64,000 bases of DNA from CAIYRG01 sp964494505 (GTDB lineage: Bacteria > Pseudomonadota > Alphaproteobacteria > Micropepsales > Micropepsaceae): the NCBI GenBank assembly GCA_964494505.1, contig CAZBRO010000004.1:186001-250000 (forward strand), in the 5' to 3' direction. The position numbers and the translations under genes were made by a program. The notes beneath the pieces were generated by a model. The model did no database searches, had not been told where the DNA came from, and worked only from the letters and a program-made list of their open reading frames with translations. This document shows positions 8,221 through 17,214 of the stretch, in pieces; the first letter of the stretch is position 1, and every line of letters begins with the position of its first letter.

Positions 8221-9138
8221 TTATGCGACGCCCAACGTCTGTGCCAGCGCCAGCGTCTGGCGCGCGCGGTCGACAATCGGGTAGTCGAGCAGCTGCCCGC
8301 GGAAGGCGATGGCGCCCAGCCCCTTGGCGCGCGCATCCTCGAACGCGTTCACGACGGCTTGCGCGTAATCGATGTCCTCACGATTCGGCGTGAAGGCGGC
8401 GTTGGCGTCGGCAATCTGGTTGGGGTGGATGATCGAGATGCCGCTCATGCCGAGCCGGCGCGCCTGCTGCGCGAAGCGGCGCATTCCCTCCATGTCGTTC
8501 AGGTCCACCCAAACCCCGTCCACCGCCTGCACATGGGCGGCCGCAGCGGCGGTCGCGAAATGCGAGCGTGCATAGATCAAATCCACCGCTTCGGCCTCGC
8601 GGCGCATCGGAAGGTTCATCTCGCGGGTGAAGTCTTCCGCGCCGAACAGCATGCCCACGGCGCGCACAGACGTCGAGGCGATTTGATAGGCATTGAACAA
8701 ACCAATGGGGCTTTCGATGGCCAGAAGCAGCCGCACCGATCCCCCCGGCATGTGGCGGGCAACTTCGGCGCGGCCCAATTCATCCTCGACCACGCGCACC
8801 TGTGCGACCGTGTCCACCTTGGGAATCACGAGGCCCTCAAGCCCCGGACGGACCACGGCCTTGATGTCGTCGATGAAGCGGTCCGTGCCGACCGCATTGG
8901 TGCGGACATAACGCGCGGGCGTGCGGTAATTCGGGTTTTGCTCCAGCTGTTCGCACACCATGTCGAGCGAAGCGCCGATCTGCGCCCGCGCATTGGCCTT
9001 TTCGCCGGGCGCAACGCCATCTTCGATGTCCATCATGATGGCATCGACGGGCGTGCCAAGCGCCTTGTCGATCATGCGCTGGCGGTCGCCCGGCACGAAC
9101 ATCCAGGAGCGATGAAGTCGTTTCGGCTGTTGGTTCAT
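8221..9138 (-). CDS. CitE-like CoA ester lyase (HpcH/HpaI aldolase family)
   Basis: A 305-residue TIM-barrel lyase of the CitE/malyl-CoA lyase group, which cleaves or forms C-C bonds in acyl-CoA esters using Mg2+. Typical segments are RSWMFVPGDRQRMIDKA at the start, MDIEDGVAP, VIPKVDT, LLLAIESPIGLFNA (metal-binding Glu) and FGAEDFTREM (metal-binding Glu-Asp). It lies ten bases downstream of the acyl-CoA dehydrogenase on the same strand, so they likely form one operon. Candidate substrates are citramalyl-CoA, malyl-CoA or related hydroxyacyl-CoAs; sequence alone does not choose. Confidence 0.85.
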   Translation of the reverse strand: MNQQPKRLHRSWMFVPGDRQRMIDKALGTPVDAIMMDIEDGVAPGEKANARAQIGASLDMVCEQLEQNPNYRTPARYVRTNAVGTDRFIDDIKAVVRPGLEGLVIPKVDTVAQVRVVEDELGRAEVARHMPGGSVRLLLAIESPIGLFNAYQIASTSVRAVGMLFGAEDFTREMNLPMRREAEAVDLIYARSHFATAAAAAHVQAVDGVWVDLNDMEGMRRFAQQARRLGMSGISIIHPNQIADANAAFTPNREDIDYAQAVVNAFEDARAKGLGAIAFRGQLLDYPIVDRARQTLALAQTLGVA

Positions 9139-9148
9139 TGGTGCCCCC

Positions 9149-10309
9149 CTAATAGGATTTGGGCATGCCGAGCACGTTTTGGCCCAGGAATGCCAGTACC
9201 AGATTGTTGTTGATGGGCGCGGTCATATAAAGCCGCGTCTCGCGGAATTTCCGCTCCACGTCATATTCGCGCGCAAAACCATAGCCGCCATGCGCATCGA
9301 GGCAGGCATTGGCGGCTTCCCACGCGGCTTCGGACGACAGCAGCTTCGCCATATTGGCTTCGGCGCCGCATTTTTCGCCGGCGTCGAATTTCGCCGCGGC
9401 GACATCGCGCATGCAGGCCGCAGCCTCGACATGGGCGTAAGCCTTCGCAAGGGGAAACTGCACGCCCTGATTGGCGCCGATGGAGCGGCCGAACACCACC
9501 CGCTCGCTCGCATATCTGGCGCCCTTGTCCACGAACCAGCGGCCGTCGCCGACGGCTTCGGACGCGATCAGGATGCGCTCGGCGTTCCAGCCGTCGATGA
9601 TGTAGCGAAAGCCCTTGCCTTCCTCGCCGATGCGGTTCTCGGCCGGAATTTCGACATCCTCGAAGAACAGAATATTGGTGTGGTGATTGAACATCATGTC
9701 GAGCGGCTGGACCTCGAAGCGGCCCTTGATGTCGCGCAAATCCACGATGAAAGCAGACAGCCCCTGGGTCTTGTCCTTCAGCTCGTTGTAGGGCGTCGTC
9801 CGCGCGAGCAACAGCATCAGGTCGGACTGTTTCACACGGCTGATGAAAATCTTCTGGCCGTTGACGATGTATTTGTCGCCGCGGCGTTCGGCGCGGGTTT
9901 CGATGCGCGTCGATTCCGAACCTGCATTCGGTTCGGTGACGGCGAATGCCTGCAGCCGCAATTCGCCGCTGGCGATGCCGGGCAGATAACGCTGCTTCTG
10001 ATCGGGCGAACCGTGACGCAGCAGTGTGCCCATTGTGTACATCTGGGCGTGACAGGCGAGTCCGTTGCCCGGCGAGCGGTTGATCTCTTCGAGAATTATT
10101 CCGGCTTCGGTGATGCCGAGCCCCGCGCCGCCATACTCTTCCGGGATCAGGCAGGCGAGATAGCCCGAGGCCGTCAGAGCATCGACGAAGGCTTGCGGAT
10201 AGTCTCCGGCCTTGTCGACATCGCGCCAATATTGATCCGGGAAGCCCGCACAAATCTTGCGGATGGCTTCCCGGATCGCCTGACGGTCCTCTGCGCTGAC
10301 GTTCGCCAT
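9149..10309 (-). CDS. acyl-CoA dehydrogenase
   Basis: A 386-residue FAD-dependent acyl-CoA dehydrogenase introducing an alpha-beta double bond and passing electrons to ETF. Family features include LIPEEYGGAGLGITEAGIIL, QAFAVTEPNAGSES and a C-terminal AHGGYGFAREYDVERKFRETR. The usual C-terminal YEGT, whose Glu is the base in many members, is replaced by MTAPINNN; this matches a subfamily ending in APxxNxxxxxFLxxxVLGxPxSY, where the base may be elsewhere. The ATG at 10309 has an AAGGGA ribosome site five bases upstream. It heads a likely two-gene operon with the CitE-like lyase. Confidence 0.9.
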   Translation of the reverse strand: MANVSAEDRQAIREAIRKICAGFPDQYWRDVDKAGDYPQAFVDALTASGYLACLIPEEYGGAGLGITEAGIILEEINRSPGNGLACHAQMYTMGTLLRHGSPDQKQRYLPGIASGELRLQAFAVTEPNAGSESTRIETRAERRGDKYIVNGQKIFISRVKQSDLMLLLARTTPYNELKDKTQGLSAFIVDLRDIKGRFEVQPLDMMFNHHTNILFFEDVEIPAENRIGEEGKGFRYIIDGWNAERILIASEAVGDGRWFVDKGARYASERVVFGRSIGANQGVQFPLAKAYAHVEAAACMRDVAAAKFDAGEKCGAEANMAKLLSSEAAWEAANACLDAHGGYGFAREYDVERKFRETRLYMTAPINNNLVLAFLGQNVLGMPKSY

Positions 10310-10318
10310 ATACGTCCC

Positions 10319-10540
10319 TTATGCCGCGCGCGGCGCCGTTCTGCCCGCGTGCCACGAATCCTCGGTGGGGGGCTGCTGCTCGTCGAGAGACATCAGCGTC
10401 GCCGGATTCTTCTGCAGCATGACGGCAACTTCCTTTTCGGAAATGCCGAACGCAAGCAGCGTGCGTTGAAGCTTTCGCAGTAGCCATTCTCCCACGGGCT
10501 TCCCGGTTCGATGGTGGCGGTCTTTGCGACCGAAAGTCAC
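10319..10540 (-). pseudogene. possible C-terminal remnant of an amidohydrolase-type protein
   Basis: An open stretch of about 73 codons without its own good start. Its translation contains GISEKEVAVMLQKNPATLMSL, reminiscent of the last helix of phosphotriesterase-like and other amidohydrolases, which commonly end with a pattern like GxSxxxxxxMLxxNPxxLL. Nothing upstream in frame looks like the rest of such a protein: the AT-richer alpha/beta hydrolase gene takes over at 10557. One reading is that the hydrolase insertion truncated an older gene. Assignment is tentative, and it could equally be non-coding. Confidence 0.35.
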
Positions 10541-10556
10541 CAGCGCCGGCGTTGAT

Positions 10557-11450
10557 TCATTGAAGGTACTGTTTGAACCATTCGAGGACCGGCTTCATCG
10601 CTTCATCCGTCCTTTTCCCATACACATCGAAGTGGACGCCGCCTTTTAGCGTGAAGAGCTTCTTCGGTTCCTTAGCCTTATTATACAACCTATCGGCATC
10701 GTCGGCCTCGAGTTCGTCCTTCTCCGCTTGAACGAAGAGAATTGGTGTCGGAGCCACCTCGTCGATAATTTCTTCCGGCTTGTAGTCCAGCCACCCATCA
10801 ACGGTTGCTAGCGTTGTCTTGTTGCCTTTTTCCTTTTCCACCTGTTCAGCATCCTTTAAGGAAGAGGTCAGCTCAGGAGGCATGATCAGTACTGAATCGG
10901 TTCCCTTGTCCAAGAACCCATGGAAGTCTTTGGACTTGCCAGTCAAAGCCCTATTAATTCGGTCCTCTTGAACCTTTTGCATGAGAGTTGCCCACTCCTG
11001 CTCGGTTCGAAATCTTCGCATTCGCCGCTCGCCATCACCGACCAAGACCATGGAGGCAACCGCCTTTACGCGTCGGTCTCGGGCCGCTATGTACGCTACC
11101 TCTCCGCCTCCCAAGCTGACGCCTAACAACGCGATCTTGTCAGGGTTCACTTCTGGCCTGGATTGCAAGCAGGAGATGGCGTTGCTAGCGTCATAGATCT
11201 GTAGGTATGGAATTACCTCGCCGCGGACGCCTTCACTCTCTCCGAATCCTCTGAAATCCATAGTCAGGGACACAAAGCCTGCCGCGGTAAACTCGTCGGC
11301 GAACCCAGGAAAGAAAGCGTCCGCCGTGCTCATGAAACCCGGCACAAGCACGACACCAGGAAGATTGCTTCCTTTCTTGGCATTGTCAGGCTTAGAAAGT
11401 ATTCCGGACAGTTTTAGACCATCGCTATAGTAGTTTATTCTCTCTTTCAT
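10557..11450 (-). CDS. alpha/beta hydrolase (serine esterase/peptidase-like)
   Basis: A 297-residue alpha/beta hydrolase. The nucleophile elbow is GVSLGG in the middle of the protein, the likely acid is in FVQAEKDELE and the catalytic His in GGVHFDVYG near the end; an oxyanion PGF motif lies at VLVPGFMSTAD. There is no signal peptide, so it is cytoplasmic, and its natural substrate is unknown. Base composition stands out: the gene is visibly poorer in GC and uses A/T-ending codons more than any neighbour, suggesting recent transfer. ATG 11450 is preceded by AGGAGCTTTGATTA-like sequence, a good ribosome site. Confidence 0.85.
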   Translation of the reverse strand: MKERINYYSDGLKLSGILSKPDNAKKGSNLPGVVLVPGFMSTADAFFPGFADEFTAAGFVSLTMDFRGFGESEGVRGEVIPYLQIYDASNAISCLQSRPEVNPDKIALLGVSLGGGEVAYIAARDRRVKAVASMVLVGDGERRMRRFRTEQEWATLMQKVQEDRINRALTGKSKDFHGFLDKGTDSVLIMPPELTSSLKDAEQVEKEKGNKTTLATVDGWLDYKPEEIIDEVAPTPILFVQAEKDELEADDADRLYNKAKEPKKLFTLKGGVHFDVYGKRTDEAMKPVLEWFKQYLQ

Positions 11451-11713
11451 TAATCAAAGCTCCTTTCACATTTGCCCTCCGAAACGGCGAGTTACGACCG
11501 CCCCTGACGGGCGGACACGCGAGATTCGCATAACTAGCCGCAACTGCGGGAAAAACGCCTCGCCAAAGTTGTGTGTACCACGTTCGTAGAACGGTATGGT
11601 TTCGCGCGCTTTGCTTACTTTTTCTTTATCGCCGTGTCCGAGTGTCCCTGTTCGGCGGCTTGGGCGTCGGCAGCAAAATCATACATGCAGAATAGTCCCC
11701 TTGGTTAGCGCTC
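11451..11713. other. intergenic region upstream of the hydrolase gene
   Basis: About 260 bases between the start of the AT-richer hydrolase gene and the palindromic repeat. It probably carries the hydrolase promoter, but I could not place one. No gene, RNA or clear terminator was recognised. Confidence 0.35.
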
Positions 11714-11786
11714 TCATGCTTCGACGGGCTCAGCATGAGGATTTCTGTTCAATCCTCCTCATCCTGAGTCTGTCGAAGGATGAGGA
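11714..11786. repeat. intergenic palindromic repeat, second copy
   Basis: A pair of inverted half-elements: CTTCGACGGGCTCAGCATGAGGAT (from about 11719) and ATCCTCCTCATCCTGAGTCTGTCGAAG (from about 11752), with a short loop. It is the same element type as the one at 4315-4382. It lies just past the stop of the luciferase-like gene, where RNA folding could protect or end that transcript. Confidence 0.7.
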
Positions 11787-11796
11787 GATCGATGAT

Positions 11797-12798
11797 TTAC
11801 GAATTTCCCCACGCCTCGACGAAGCGGCGCGCATCGTCGATGACGGGTTCGGAAACAGGCACGTAAGGAACCACAAGGCGCGTGACGCCGGCCTCGCGGA
11901 AGGGTTCCAGCCGTTCCTTGATTTCCGCAATCGATGTGCCGGGGATCACCGGCAGCTTGTCCATGTATTCGTCGGTCATGTGCTGGGCTGCCGCCTTGAA
12001 GCCGCCCGCCTTGAACGCCTCCTGGATGCGCGTGACTTCGGGTTCGAAGCCGGACGCGATCAGCATGTCCTTATAATGATCGGCGATATTGTAGAAGGTC
12101 AGCACCTGGCGCAGTTTGGAGCGCGCGACCGCACGGTCGGGATTGAGCGAGCAGCGCACCTTGGCGATGATTTCGATGGCGTTGGGATCGCGGCCGGCTT
12201 CGAGGGCGCCTTCACGGACGCGGGCGGCGATTTCGCGGATGGTCGCGGGCGTGCCCATATTGATGAAGACGCCGTCGGAGATTTTGCCGACCAACTTCGT
12301 CATCTGCGGGCCGAGACCGGCGAGGTAGATCGGGAATTTCGGATGATCCGGTTTCCAGGAGAGCTGGAAGCGCTTGCCGGTGTTGTAAATCTCGCCCTCA
12401 TATTCGACGCGCTCGCCGGACGCCGTCAGTTTGACGATGTCGATATATTCGCGCGCGCGGCGCAAGGGCCGGTCGAAGACGCCATTATGCCAGGCGGCAA
12501 TGGTCTTGTTGGCGACGCCAAGGCCCAACAGCAGCCGCCCGCCGGACAAATCCTGCAGCGTGGCCGACTGGATGCCGAGCGTCACGGCGCTGCGGCCATA
12601 GATGTGGTAGATCGCGGTACCGAGCTTCAGCGTGTTGGTGCGCGCGGCAATCGCCGAAATCAGCACGAAGGGATCGGTGCTGTTGGATTCGCCCTTCCAG
12701 AAGGCCCCAAAGCCCGCCTGCTCGATCAGCGGCGACAAATCCACGATGCCGCGCACGGGATAATGGGCCGCCGAATTCAGCTCGATGTCATAGTGCAC
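11797..12798 (-). CDS. LLM-class (luciferase-like) F420-dependent oxidoreductase
   Basis: A 333-residue TIM-barrel protein of the luciferase-like superfamily. Segments such as IEQAGFGAFWKGES, LGTAIYHIYGRSAVTLGIQ, LQDLSGGRLLLGLGVANK and FPIYLAGLGPQMTKLVGKISDG are typical of the F420-dependent branch. Such enzymes use F420H2 (sometimes FMNH2) in oxidations or reductions. The presence of a full F420 pathway 7 kb away supports F420 use but does not prove it. The GTG at 12798 is the chosen start, with AGAGGA about eight bases upstream; the longer frame to 12948 lies inside the CoA-transferase gene. It probably is the third gene of an operon after gctA-like and gctB-like genes. Confidence 0.87.
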   Translation of the reverse strand: MHYDIELNSAAHYPVRGIVDLSPLIEQAGFGAFWKGESNSTDPFVLISAIAARTNTLKLGTAIYHIYGRSAVTLGIQSATLQDLSGGRLLLGLGVANKTIAAWHNGVFDRPLRRAREYIDIVKLTASGERVEYEGEIYNTGKRFQLSWKPDHPKFPIYLAGLGPQMTKLVGKISDGVFINMGTPATIREIAARVREGALEAGRDPNAIEIIAKVRCSLNPDRAVARSKLRQVLTFYNIADHYKDMLIASGFEPEVTRIQEAFKAGGFKAAAQHMTDEYMDKLPVIPGTSIAEIKERLEPFREAGVTRLVVPYVPVSEPVIDDARRFVEAWGNS

Positions 12799-12811
12799 GG
12801 GTTCGTTCCTC

Positions 12812-13588
12812 TCAGTGGGCCTGGCCCAGATACACGCCCTTGGGATCGATCTCTTCGCGCAGCAGCCGCAATTCCTCGATGCTCGGAAGGGGCGTCGGCG
12901 GGATATCGGACGGCACTGCCAAGGGAAAGCCGGTATTCGCCAACACATCCTCCAAAGTCACGCCCGGATGCAAGGACAGAAGCGCCGCAGAGCGGTTCTC
13001 GTGATCGAACCCGAGGACCGCCTTGTCGGTGATGATGCGGTGGGGCCCGCCGCCCCGCAGCGAGAGTTCCTCGCGCGTCTTGCCGCCGACGAAGCCGGGG
13101 CTGGTCAGATGCGAGACCGCGATGGGCAATTTGCGCTTTTCGTGGCGCATGATGACGATGACGCGCTTGGCAAGCGACGCCACGTCATTGCCGCCCGCGC
13201 TGCCGTTGAAATAGCGCACCCGGCCGCCGTCGCGCGAGAGCGTGGTGTTGATGTTGCCGTAGCGGTCGACTTCGAGCGCGCCAAGGAACCCCGTATCGAC
13301 CACGCCGCGATGGAGGTTCATCCCCATCACATCGAGGAATCCGCTCCAGCAGGTCGCGCGGTAGAAAATACGGGAATCGGCGAGGCCGACCGGCGTGTCC
13401 ACCGGGTGCATGTTGGCAACACCGATCTCGAGGAGCGGCGTCAAGCCCGGCGCATGCGTCGCCTTGGCAAGGAAACAGGCGACCTGCGGCAAGCCGATGC
13501 CGACCACCACGGTCTCGCCATCGCTCAGTTCGCGCGCACCCGCGGCGACCATGATCTCGGTGGCGCGGATGTCCGTCTCAATAGCCAA
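12812..13588 (-). CDS. CoA-transferase, beta subunit (GctB/IpdB type)
   Basis: The beta half of a two-subunit class I CoA-transferase family enzyme. It has GIGLPQVACFLAKATHAPG near the start and a glycine-rich FNGSAGGNDVASLAKR stretch. Where classical transferases have a catalytic ENG-type Glu, LLEIGVANM is seen here, so an active-site Glu may be kept. The family also includes IpdAB, a CoA-ring hydrolase of steroid breakdown, so the reaction is uncertain. The start is a TTG at 13588 with GGAG seven bases before it, overlapping the alpha subunit by eleven bases; a downstream ATG in EIMVAAG is the alternative. Confidence 0.82.
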   Translation of the reverse strand: MAIETDIRATEIMVAAGARELSDGETVVVGIGLPQVACFLAKATHAPGLTPLLEIGVANMHPVDTPVGLADSRIFYRATCWSGFLDVMGMNLHRGVVDTGFLGALEVDRYGNINTTLSRDGGRVRYFNGSAGGNDVASLAKRVIVIMRHEKRKLPIAVSHLTSPGFVGGKTREELSLRGGGPHRIITDKAVLGFDHENRSAALLSLHPGVTLEDVLANTGFPLAVPSDIPPTPLPSIEELRLLREEIDPKGVYLGQAH

Positions 13589-14483
13589 AGATGCGCTCCG
13601 CTTTGAGCGATTCGAGGTGCCGCAGCCCGCCCGCTTTTTCGAGATATTCCCAGTGATCCTTGGTGCCGCGGATATAGGTGTCGATGTAGTCGCCGATCCT
13701 CTCGCTGCGCTTGGAGTGCTCGACATAGAGTTTCAGATGCGCCGCGTCGTAGTCGTAGCGGCCGAATACCGCGGTCGGGTGGGCGCCCCAGGGCTGGTGG
13801 ATCACCGCCTCCACGCGATGGGCGGGAATGATGGTGCGTTCGGGCTCCTGGCGGATCACGTCGGTCGGCACGATTTCTTCGGCGACGACGATCAGGCGCT
13901 TGGCGGCCTTGGCCTGTTCTTCGTTTTCCCAGCGCGGGCCGTCGATGCGGCAATTGCCGTCAGCATCCGCGACCTGGACATGCACGAAGGAGATGTCGGG
14001 CTGCAGCGCACGCATGGCAACGTAGTTCTCGCCCGTGAAAGGGCATTGCATGCGCGCCACGTCGGCGGCGCCCGGCCCGTGCTCCAGCCGGTCGAGGATT
14101 TCAGACGCAATCAGCGATTTGATCGGGATGAACGAGAGCCCCAGCGCGCCCGCGAGATAGCGGAAGCAAAGGGAAAGGCTGGTCCAATCCTCTGACGCGA
14201 GCGAGCCCGTCTCGCGCGCGCGGTTGATGCAATGAACCGGCCCGAAGCGGTCGAGCGAACCGCCGCCGATAATCAGGTGCTTCACGAGGCCGGCCCCGAC
14301 CAGGAGATCGGTGTCGAGCCCGGCCACCCCCTGGGAGACGGTCAAATCGCGCTTGTTCTGCCGGATCAGCTCATGGACCGGCGCGATCACGTTGCGCGCA
14401 ATGGCAAAGCCCCCGAGCGCGATATGGGCGCCGTCCGGAATGCTCGCCACCATCTCGGCCGCGGTCTTGATTTTCTGAGCCAC
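13578..14483 (-). CDS. CoA-transferase, alpha subunit (GctA/IpdA type)
   Basis: A 301-residue alpha subunit of a class I CoA-transferase-like enzyme. Its N-terminus has IPDGAHIALGGFAIARNVIAP, and it contains VSQGVAGLDTDLLVGAGLVK and the late SFVHVQVADADGNCRIDGP stretch, all matching glutaconate CoA-transferase A and IpdA relatives. It is first of a three-gene minus-strand group with the beta subunit and the F420-type oxidoreductase. This trio recalls steroid or dicarboxylate ring catabolism in actinobacteria, but no other steroid genes are in the window. Confidence 0.85.
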   Translation of the reverse strand: MAQKIKTAAEMVASIPDGAHIALGGFAIARNVIAPVHELIRQNKRDLTVSQGVAGLDTDLLVGAGLVKHLIIGGGSLDRFGPVHCINRARETGSLASEDWTSLSLCFRYLAGALGLSFIPIKSLIASEILDRLEHGPGAADVARMQCPFTGENYVAMRALQPDISFVHVQVADADGNCRIDGPRWENEEQAKAAKRLIVVAEEIVPTDVIRQEPERTIIPAHRVEAVIHQPWGAHPTAVFGRYDYDAAHLKLYVEHSKRSERIGDYIDTYIRGTKDHWEYLEKAGGLRHLESLKAERIFGY

Positions 14484-14503
14484 GAGAAACGCTTAATCCC
14501 TCC

Positions 14504-14525
14504 GCGGCCGCTTGGGTTCGGCCGC
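14504..14525. other. perfect hairpin in divergent promoter region
   Basis: Seven-base arms GCGGCCG (14504-14510) and CGGCCGC (14519-14525) around an eight-base loop, between the CoA-transferase alpha start and the dehydrogenase small subunit. No T-run follows on either strand, so it is not an obvious terminator; it could be an operator or chance. Confidence 0.35.
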
Positions 14526-14680
14526 CTCTTTGGGCCTCGCTATTAGAAGCAAAGGAGTGCCCAAGCAAGATGGGCTCAGAACGTTGTTTTCCGGGGTGAA
14601 TTCCCCGTGCGGAAGGGGACTTACACCTTGCGAAGCTGCTAGAGTGCGGGCAAGACGCTTGCCGTCATCGGGAGGAGCAT

Positions 14681-15400
14681 ATGGCAGACGAAAAAATCCC
14701 ACGCCGCGATTTTCTCAAAACGGCGGGCGCCGGGGCCGCAGGTGCGGCGCTCGCCACCTCCGCGGGCATGGCGCGGGCCCCCGAGGCGGCTGCGGCTGCG
14801 GCTCCTGCCGCCCAGGCCGAGCCCGAAGTCTGGCTCGCGCTGACGCCGACGGAACAGGCCTTCGTCAAGGCCGCCGTCGACACCCTTATCCCGGCCGACG
14901 AACTGACGCCCTCCGGCAGCGATTGCGGGCTTGCCGTCTTCATCGACCGGCAGTTGGCCGGCGGCTTCGGCAACGGCGCGCGGCTCTATCGCTCCGGCCC
15001 GTTCCTGCCTGCCAAACCCGAGCTCGGGTACCAGCTTGCCCTCTCCCCGCGCGAGTTCTTCCGGGCCGGAATTGTCGCCACCAACGAATGGACGACGAAA
15101 ACCTACGGCAAGGAGTTCGACCGCCTGACGCCGGCTCAACAAGAGGAGGCGATGAAGGCGCTGGAATCCGGCAAGGCCCAATTCAACGGCGGGTTCACCT
15201 CGGCCTTCTTTTTCGACAATTTCCTGCAGCTCACCATGGAAGGCTTCTTCGCCGATCCGATGTATGGCGGCAACCGGGACAAGGTGGCGTGGAAGATGAT
15301 CGGCTTCCCCGGCCTTCCCGCCAGCTATCGCGAAGAGATCAAGACCTATTTCAACAAGAAATACGACAAGGGCCCGCTGTCGATCGCGGACTTTTCGTAA
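14681..15400 (+). CDS. gluconate 2-dehydrogenase subunit 3 family protein (Tat-exported)
   Basis: A 239-residue small subunit for the adjacent GMC flavoprotein. The N-terminus IPRRDFLKTAGAGAAGAALATSAGMARA is a twin-arginine signal, so the folded complex is predicted to cross to the periplasm and carry the signal-less flavoprotein with it. The mature part (LTPTEQAFVKAAVDTLIPADELTPSG, MYGGNRDKVAWKMIGFPGLP) matches subunit 3 of gluconate, fructose and glucose dehydrogenases. A paralogue lies at 21746-22456. The gene is 13 bases upstream of its partner. Confidence 0.88.
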   Translation: MADEKIPRRDFLKTAGAGAAGAALATSAGMARAPEAAAAAAPAAQAEPEVWLALTPTEQAFVKAAVDTLIPADELTPSGSDCGLAVFIDRQLAGGFGNGARLYRSGPFLPAKPELGYQLALSPREFFRAGIVATNEWTTKTYGKEFDRLTPAQQEEAMKALESGKAQFNGGFTSAFFFDNFLQLTMEGFFADPMYGGNRDKVAWKMIGFPGLPASYREEIKTYFNKKYDKGPLSIADFS

Positions 15401-15413
15401 GGGAGCGGGGCAA

Positions 15414-17189
15414 ATGGTTACGGTCTTGAAGGAAACCGACGCGGTTGTCATCGGCATGGGCTGGACCGGGAGCATCCTCTCCCGCGAACTGACCAAGGCC
15501 GGGCTTCATGTGGTGGGATTGGAGCGCGGCGCCATGCGCACCCCGCGCGAGGATTTCACCATCCCGCAAATCCGCGACGAGCTGAAATATTCGAGCCGCC
15601 ACGAGCTGTTTCAGGACACCGCCATGGAGACGGTGACCTTGCGCCACAACACGCGCGAGACGGCGCTGCCGATCCGGCGGCTCGGCTCGTTTCTGCCCGG
15701 CAACAATGTCGGGGGCGCGGGCTCGCATTGGAACGGCGCCACCTGGCGGCGGCTGGAAGCCGATTATCTCGTCCGCTCCCATTACACGCAGAAATATGGC
15801 GCGAAAGTCATTCCGGCCGACATGACGGTGCAGGATTTCGGCGTCACCTTTGCCGAAATGGAGCCGTTCTACGACAAGTTCGAGAAACTCTGCGGCATTT
15901 CGGGCCAGGCCGGAAACCTCCGTGGACAGAAGATCGCCGGCGGCAACGTCTTTGAAGGTCCGCGCAGCAACCCCTATCCGAACAAGCCGCTGGCGCGGAA
16001 CGTGGCGGCCTCCCTGTTCGAGGATGCCTGCAGGAAGCTTGGCTATCACCCCTTCCCGCAGCCCTCCGCCAATGCCAGCGAGGCCTATACCAACCCCGAA
16101 GGCGCGACCATGGGGCAATGCGTCTATTGTGGCTTCTGCGAGCGCTATGGCTGCGAGTCGAACGCGAAGGCCTCGCCCAATGTGAACATCCTTCCCGTGC
16201 TGCTGCCCGATCCGCGTTTCGAGCTGCGCACCCATGCCTATGTGAAAAAGCTGAATTACGACGCCCGCGCCAAAAAGGTGAAATCCGTCACCTATATCGA
16301 TACGCGCTCGGGCGAAGAATACGAGCAGCCTGCGGGTCTCGTGATCCTCGGCGCTTATGTGTTCAACAACACGCTGTTGATGCTCTATTCCGGCATCGGC
16401 ACGCCTTACGATCCGGCCACGGGGCGTGGCACCGTGGGCAAGAATTATTGCTATCAATACACCGGCTCGGGCGTCACGGTCTTCTTCGACGACAAGGAGA
16501 CGAACCCGTTCATGGCGGCGGGCGCTTTCGGCTCGGTCATCGACGATTTCAACAGCGACAATTTCGACCATTCCGGGCTTGGCTTCATCGGCGGCGGGCA
16601 CATCTCGGCGGGCCTGTCCAACGGGCGGCCCATCGAGACGCGCGCGGTACCGCCGGGCACGCCCCGCTGGGGCAAGGCGTGGAAAACCGCGACCGCCAAA
16701 TATTACCGGCGCTGGTTCACCGTTGCCGGCACGGCGTGCAATTACGCCTATCGCGACAATTATCTCGATCTCGATCCCACCTATAAGGACGCGATCGGGC
16801 GGCCGCTTCTGCGCATGACGTTCAACTTCAAGGAAAATGATTACAAGATCGGCGCTTTCCTGAGCCAGAAATCGGCCGAGATCGCACGGGCGATGAATCC
16901 CACCATCATGACGCCGCCCCGCTACCGCGACGGCGATTACGACGCGCGCCCCTATCAATCGACCCACAACACCGGGGGCACGATCATGGGCGCCGATCCG
17001 AGGACGAGCGTCGTGAACAAATATCTGCAGTCCTGGGACGCGAGCAATCTCTTCATCATGGGGGCCAGCACGTTCCCGCAGAACCAGAGCTACAACCCGA
17101 CGGGACCGCTCGGCGCGCTCGCTTATTGGTCAGCCAATGCGATCGTGAACACCTATCTCAAAAACCCGGGCCCGCTGCTGCACGCCTAG
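15414..17189 (+). CDS. GMC-family flavoprotein dehydrogenase, large subunit (copy 1)
   Basis: A 591-residue FAD enzyme like the large subunit of gluconate 2-dehydrogenase and FAD-glucose dehydrogenase. It has an N-terminal FAD fold with GMGWTGS, and C-terminal THNTGGTIMG and NPTGPLGALAYW where the catalytic His and Asn region of GMC enzymes lies. A four-Cys patch C236-X2-C239-X2-C242-X4-C247 suggests an iron-sulfur cluster, as in FAD-glucose dehydrogenases, carrying electrons from flavin to a cytochrome. There is no signal peptide; export is likely by hitchhiking on the Tat signal of the small subunit. Substrate is unknown. Unlike copy 2 it has no cytochrome gene after it. Confidence 0.88.
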   Translation: MVTVLKETDAVVIGMGWTGSILSRELTKAGLHVVGLERGAMRTPREDFTIPQIRDELKYSSRHELFQDTAMETVTLRHNTRETALPIRRLGSFLPGNNVGGAGSHWNGATWRRLEADYLVRSHYTQKYGAKVIPADMTVQDFGVTFAEMEPFYDKFEKLCGISGQAGNLRGQKIAGGNVFEGPRSNPYPNKPLARNVAASLFEDACRKLGYHPFPQPSANASEAYTNPEGATMGQCVYCGFCERYGCESNAKASPNVNILPVLLPDPRFELRTHAYVKKLNYDARAKKVKSVTYIDTRSGEEYEQPAGLVILGAYVFNNTLLMLYSGIGTPYDPATGRGTVGKNYCYQYTGSGVTVFFDDKETNPFMAAGAFGSVIDDFNSDNFDHSGLGFIGGGHISAGLSNGRPIETRAVPPGTPRWGKAWKTATAKYYRRWFTVAGTACNYAYRDNYLDLDPTYKDAIGRPLLRMTFNFKENDYKIGAFLSQKSAEIARAMNPTIMTPPRYRDGDYDARPYQSTHNTGGTIMGADPRTSVVNKYLQSWDASNLFIMGASTFPQNQSYNPTGPLGALAYWSANAIVNTYLKNPGPLLHA

Positions 17190-17214
17190 GCTTTCGCGAC
17201 CGCATGATCCCGAA

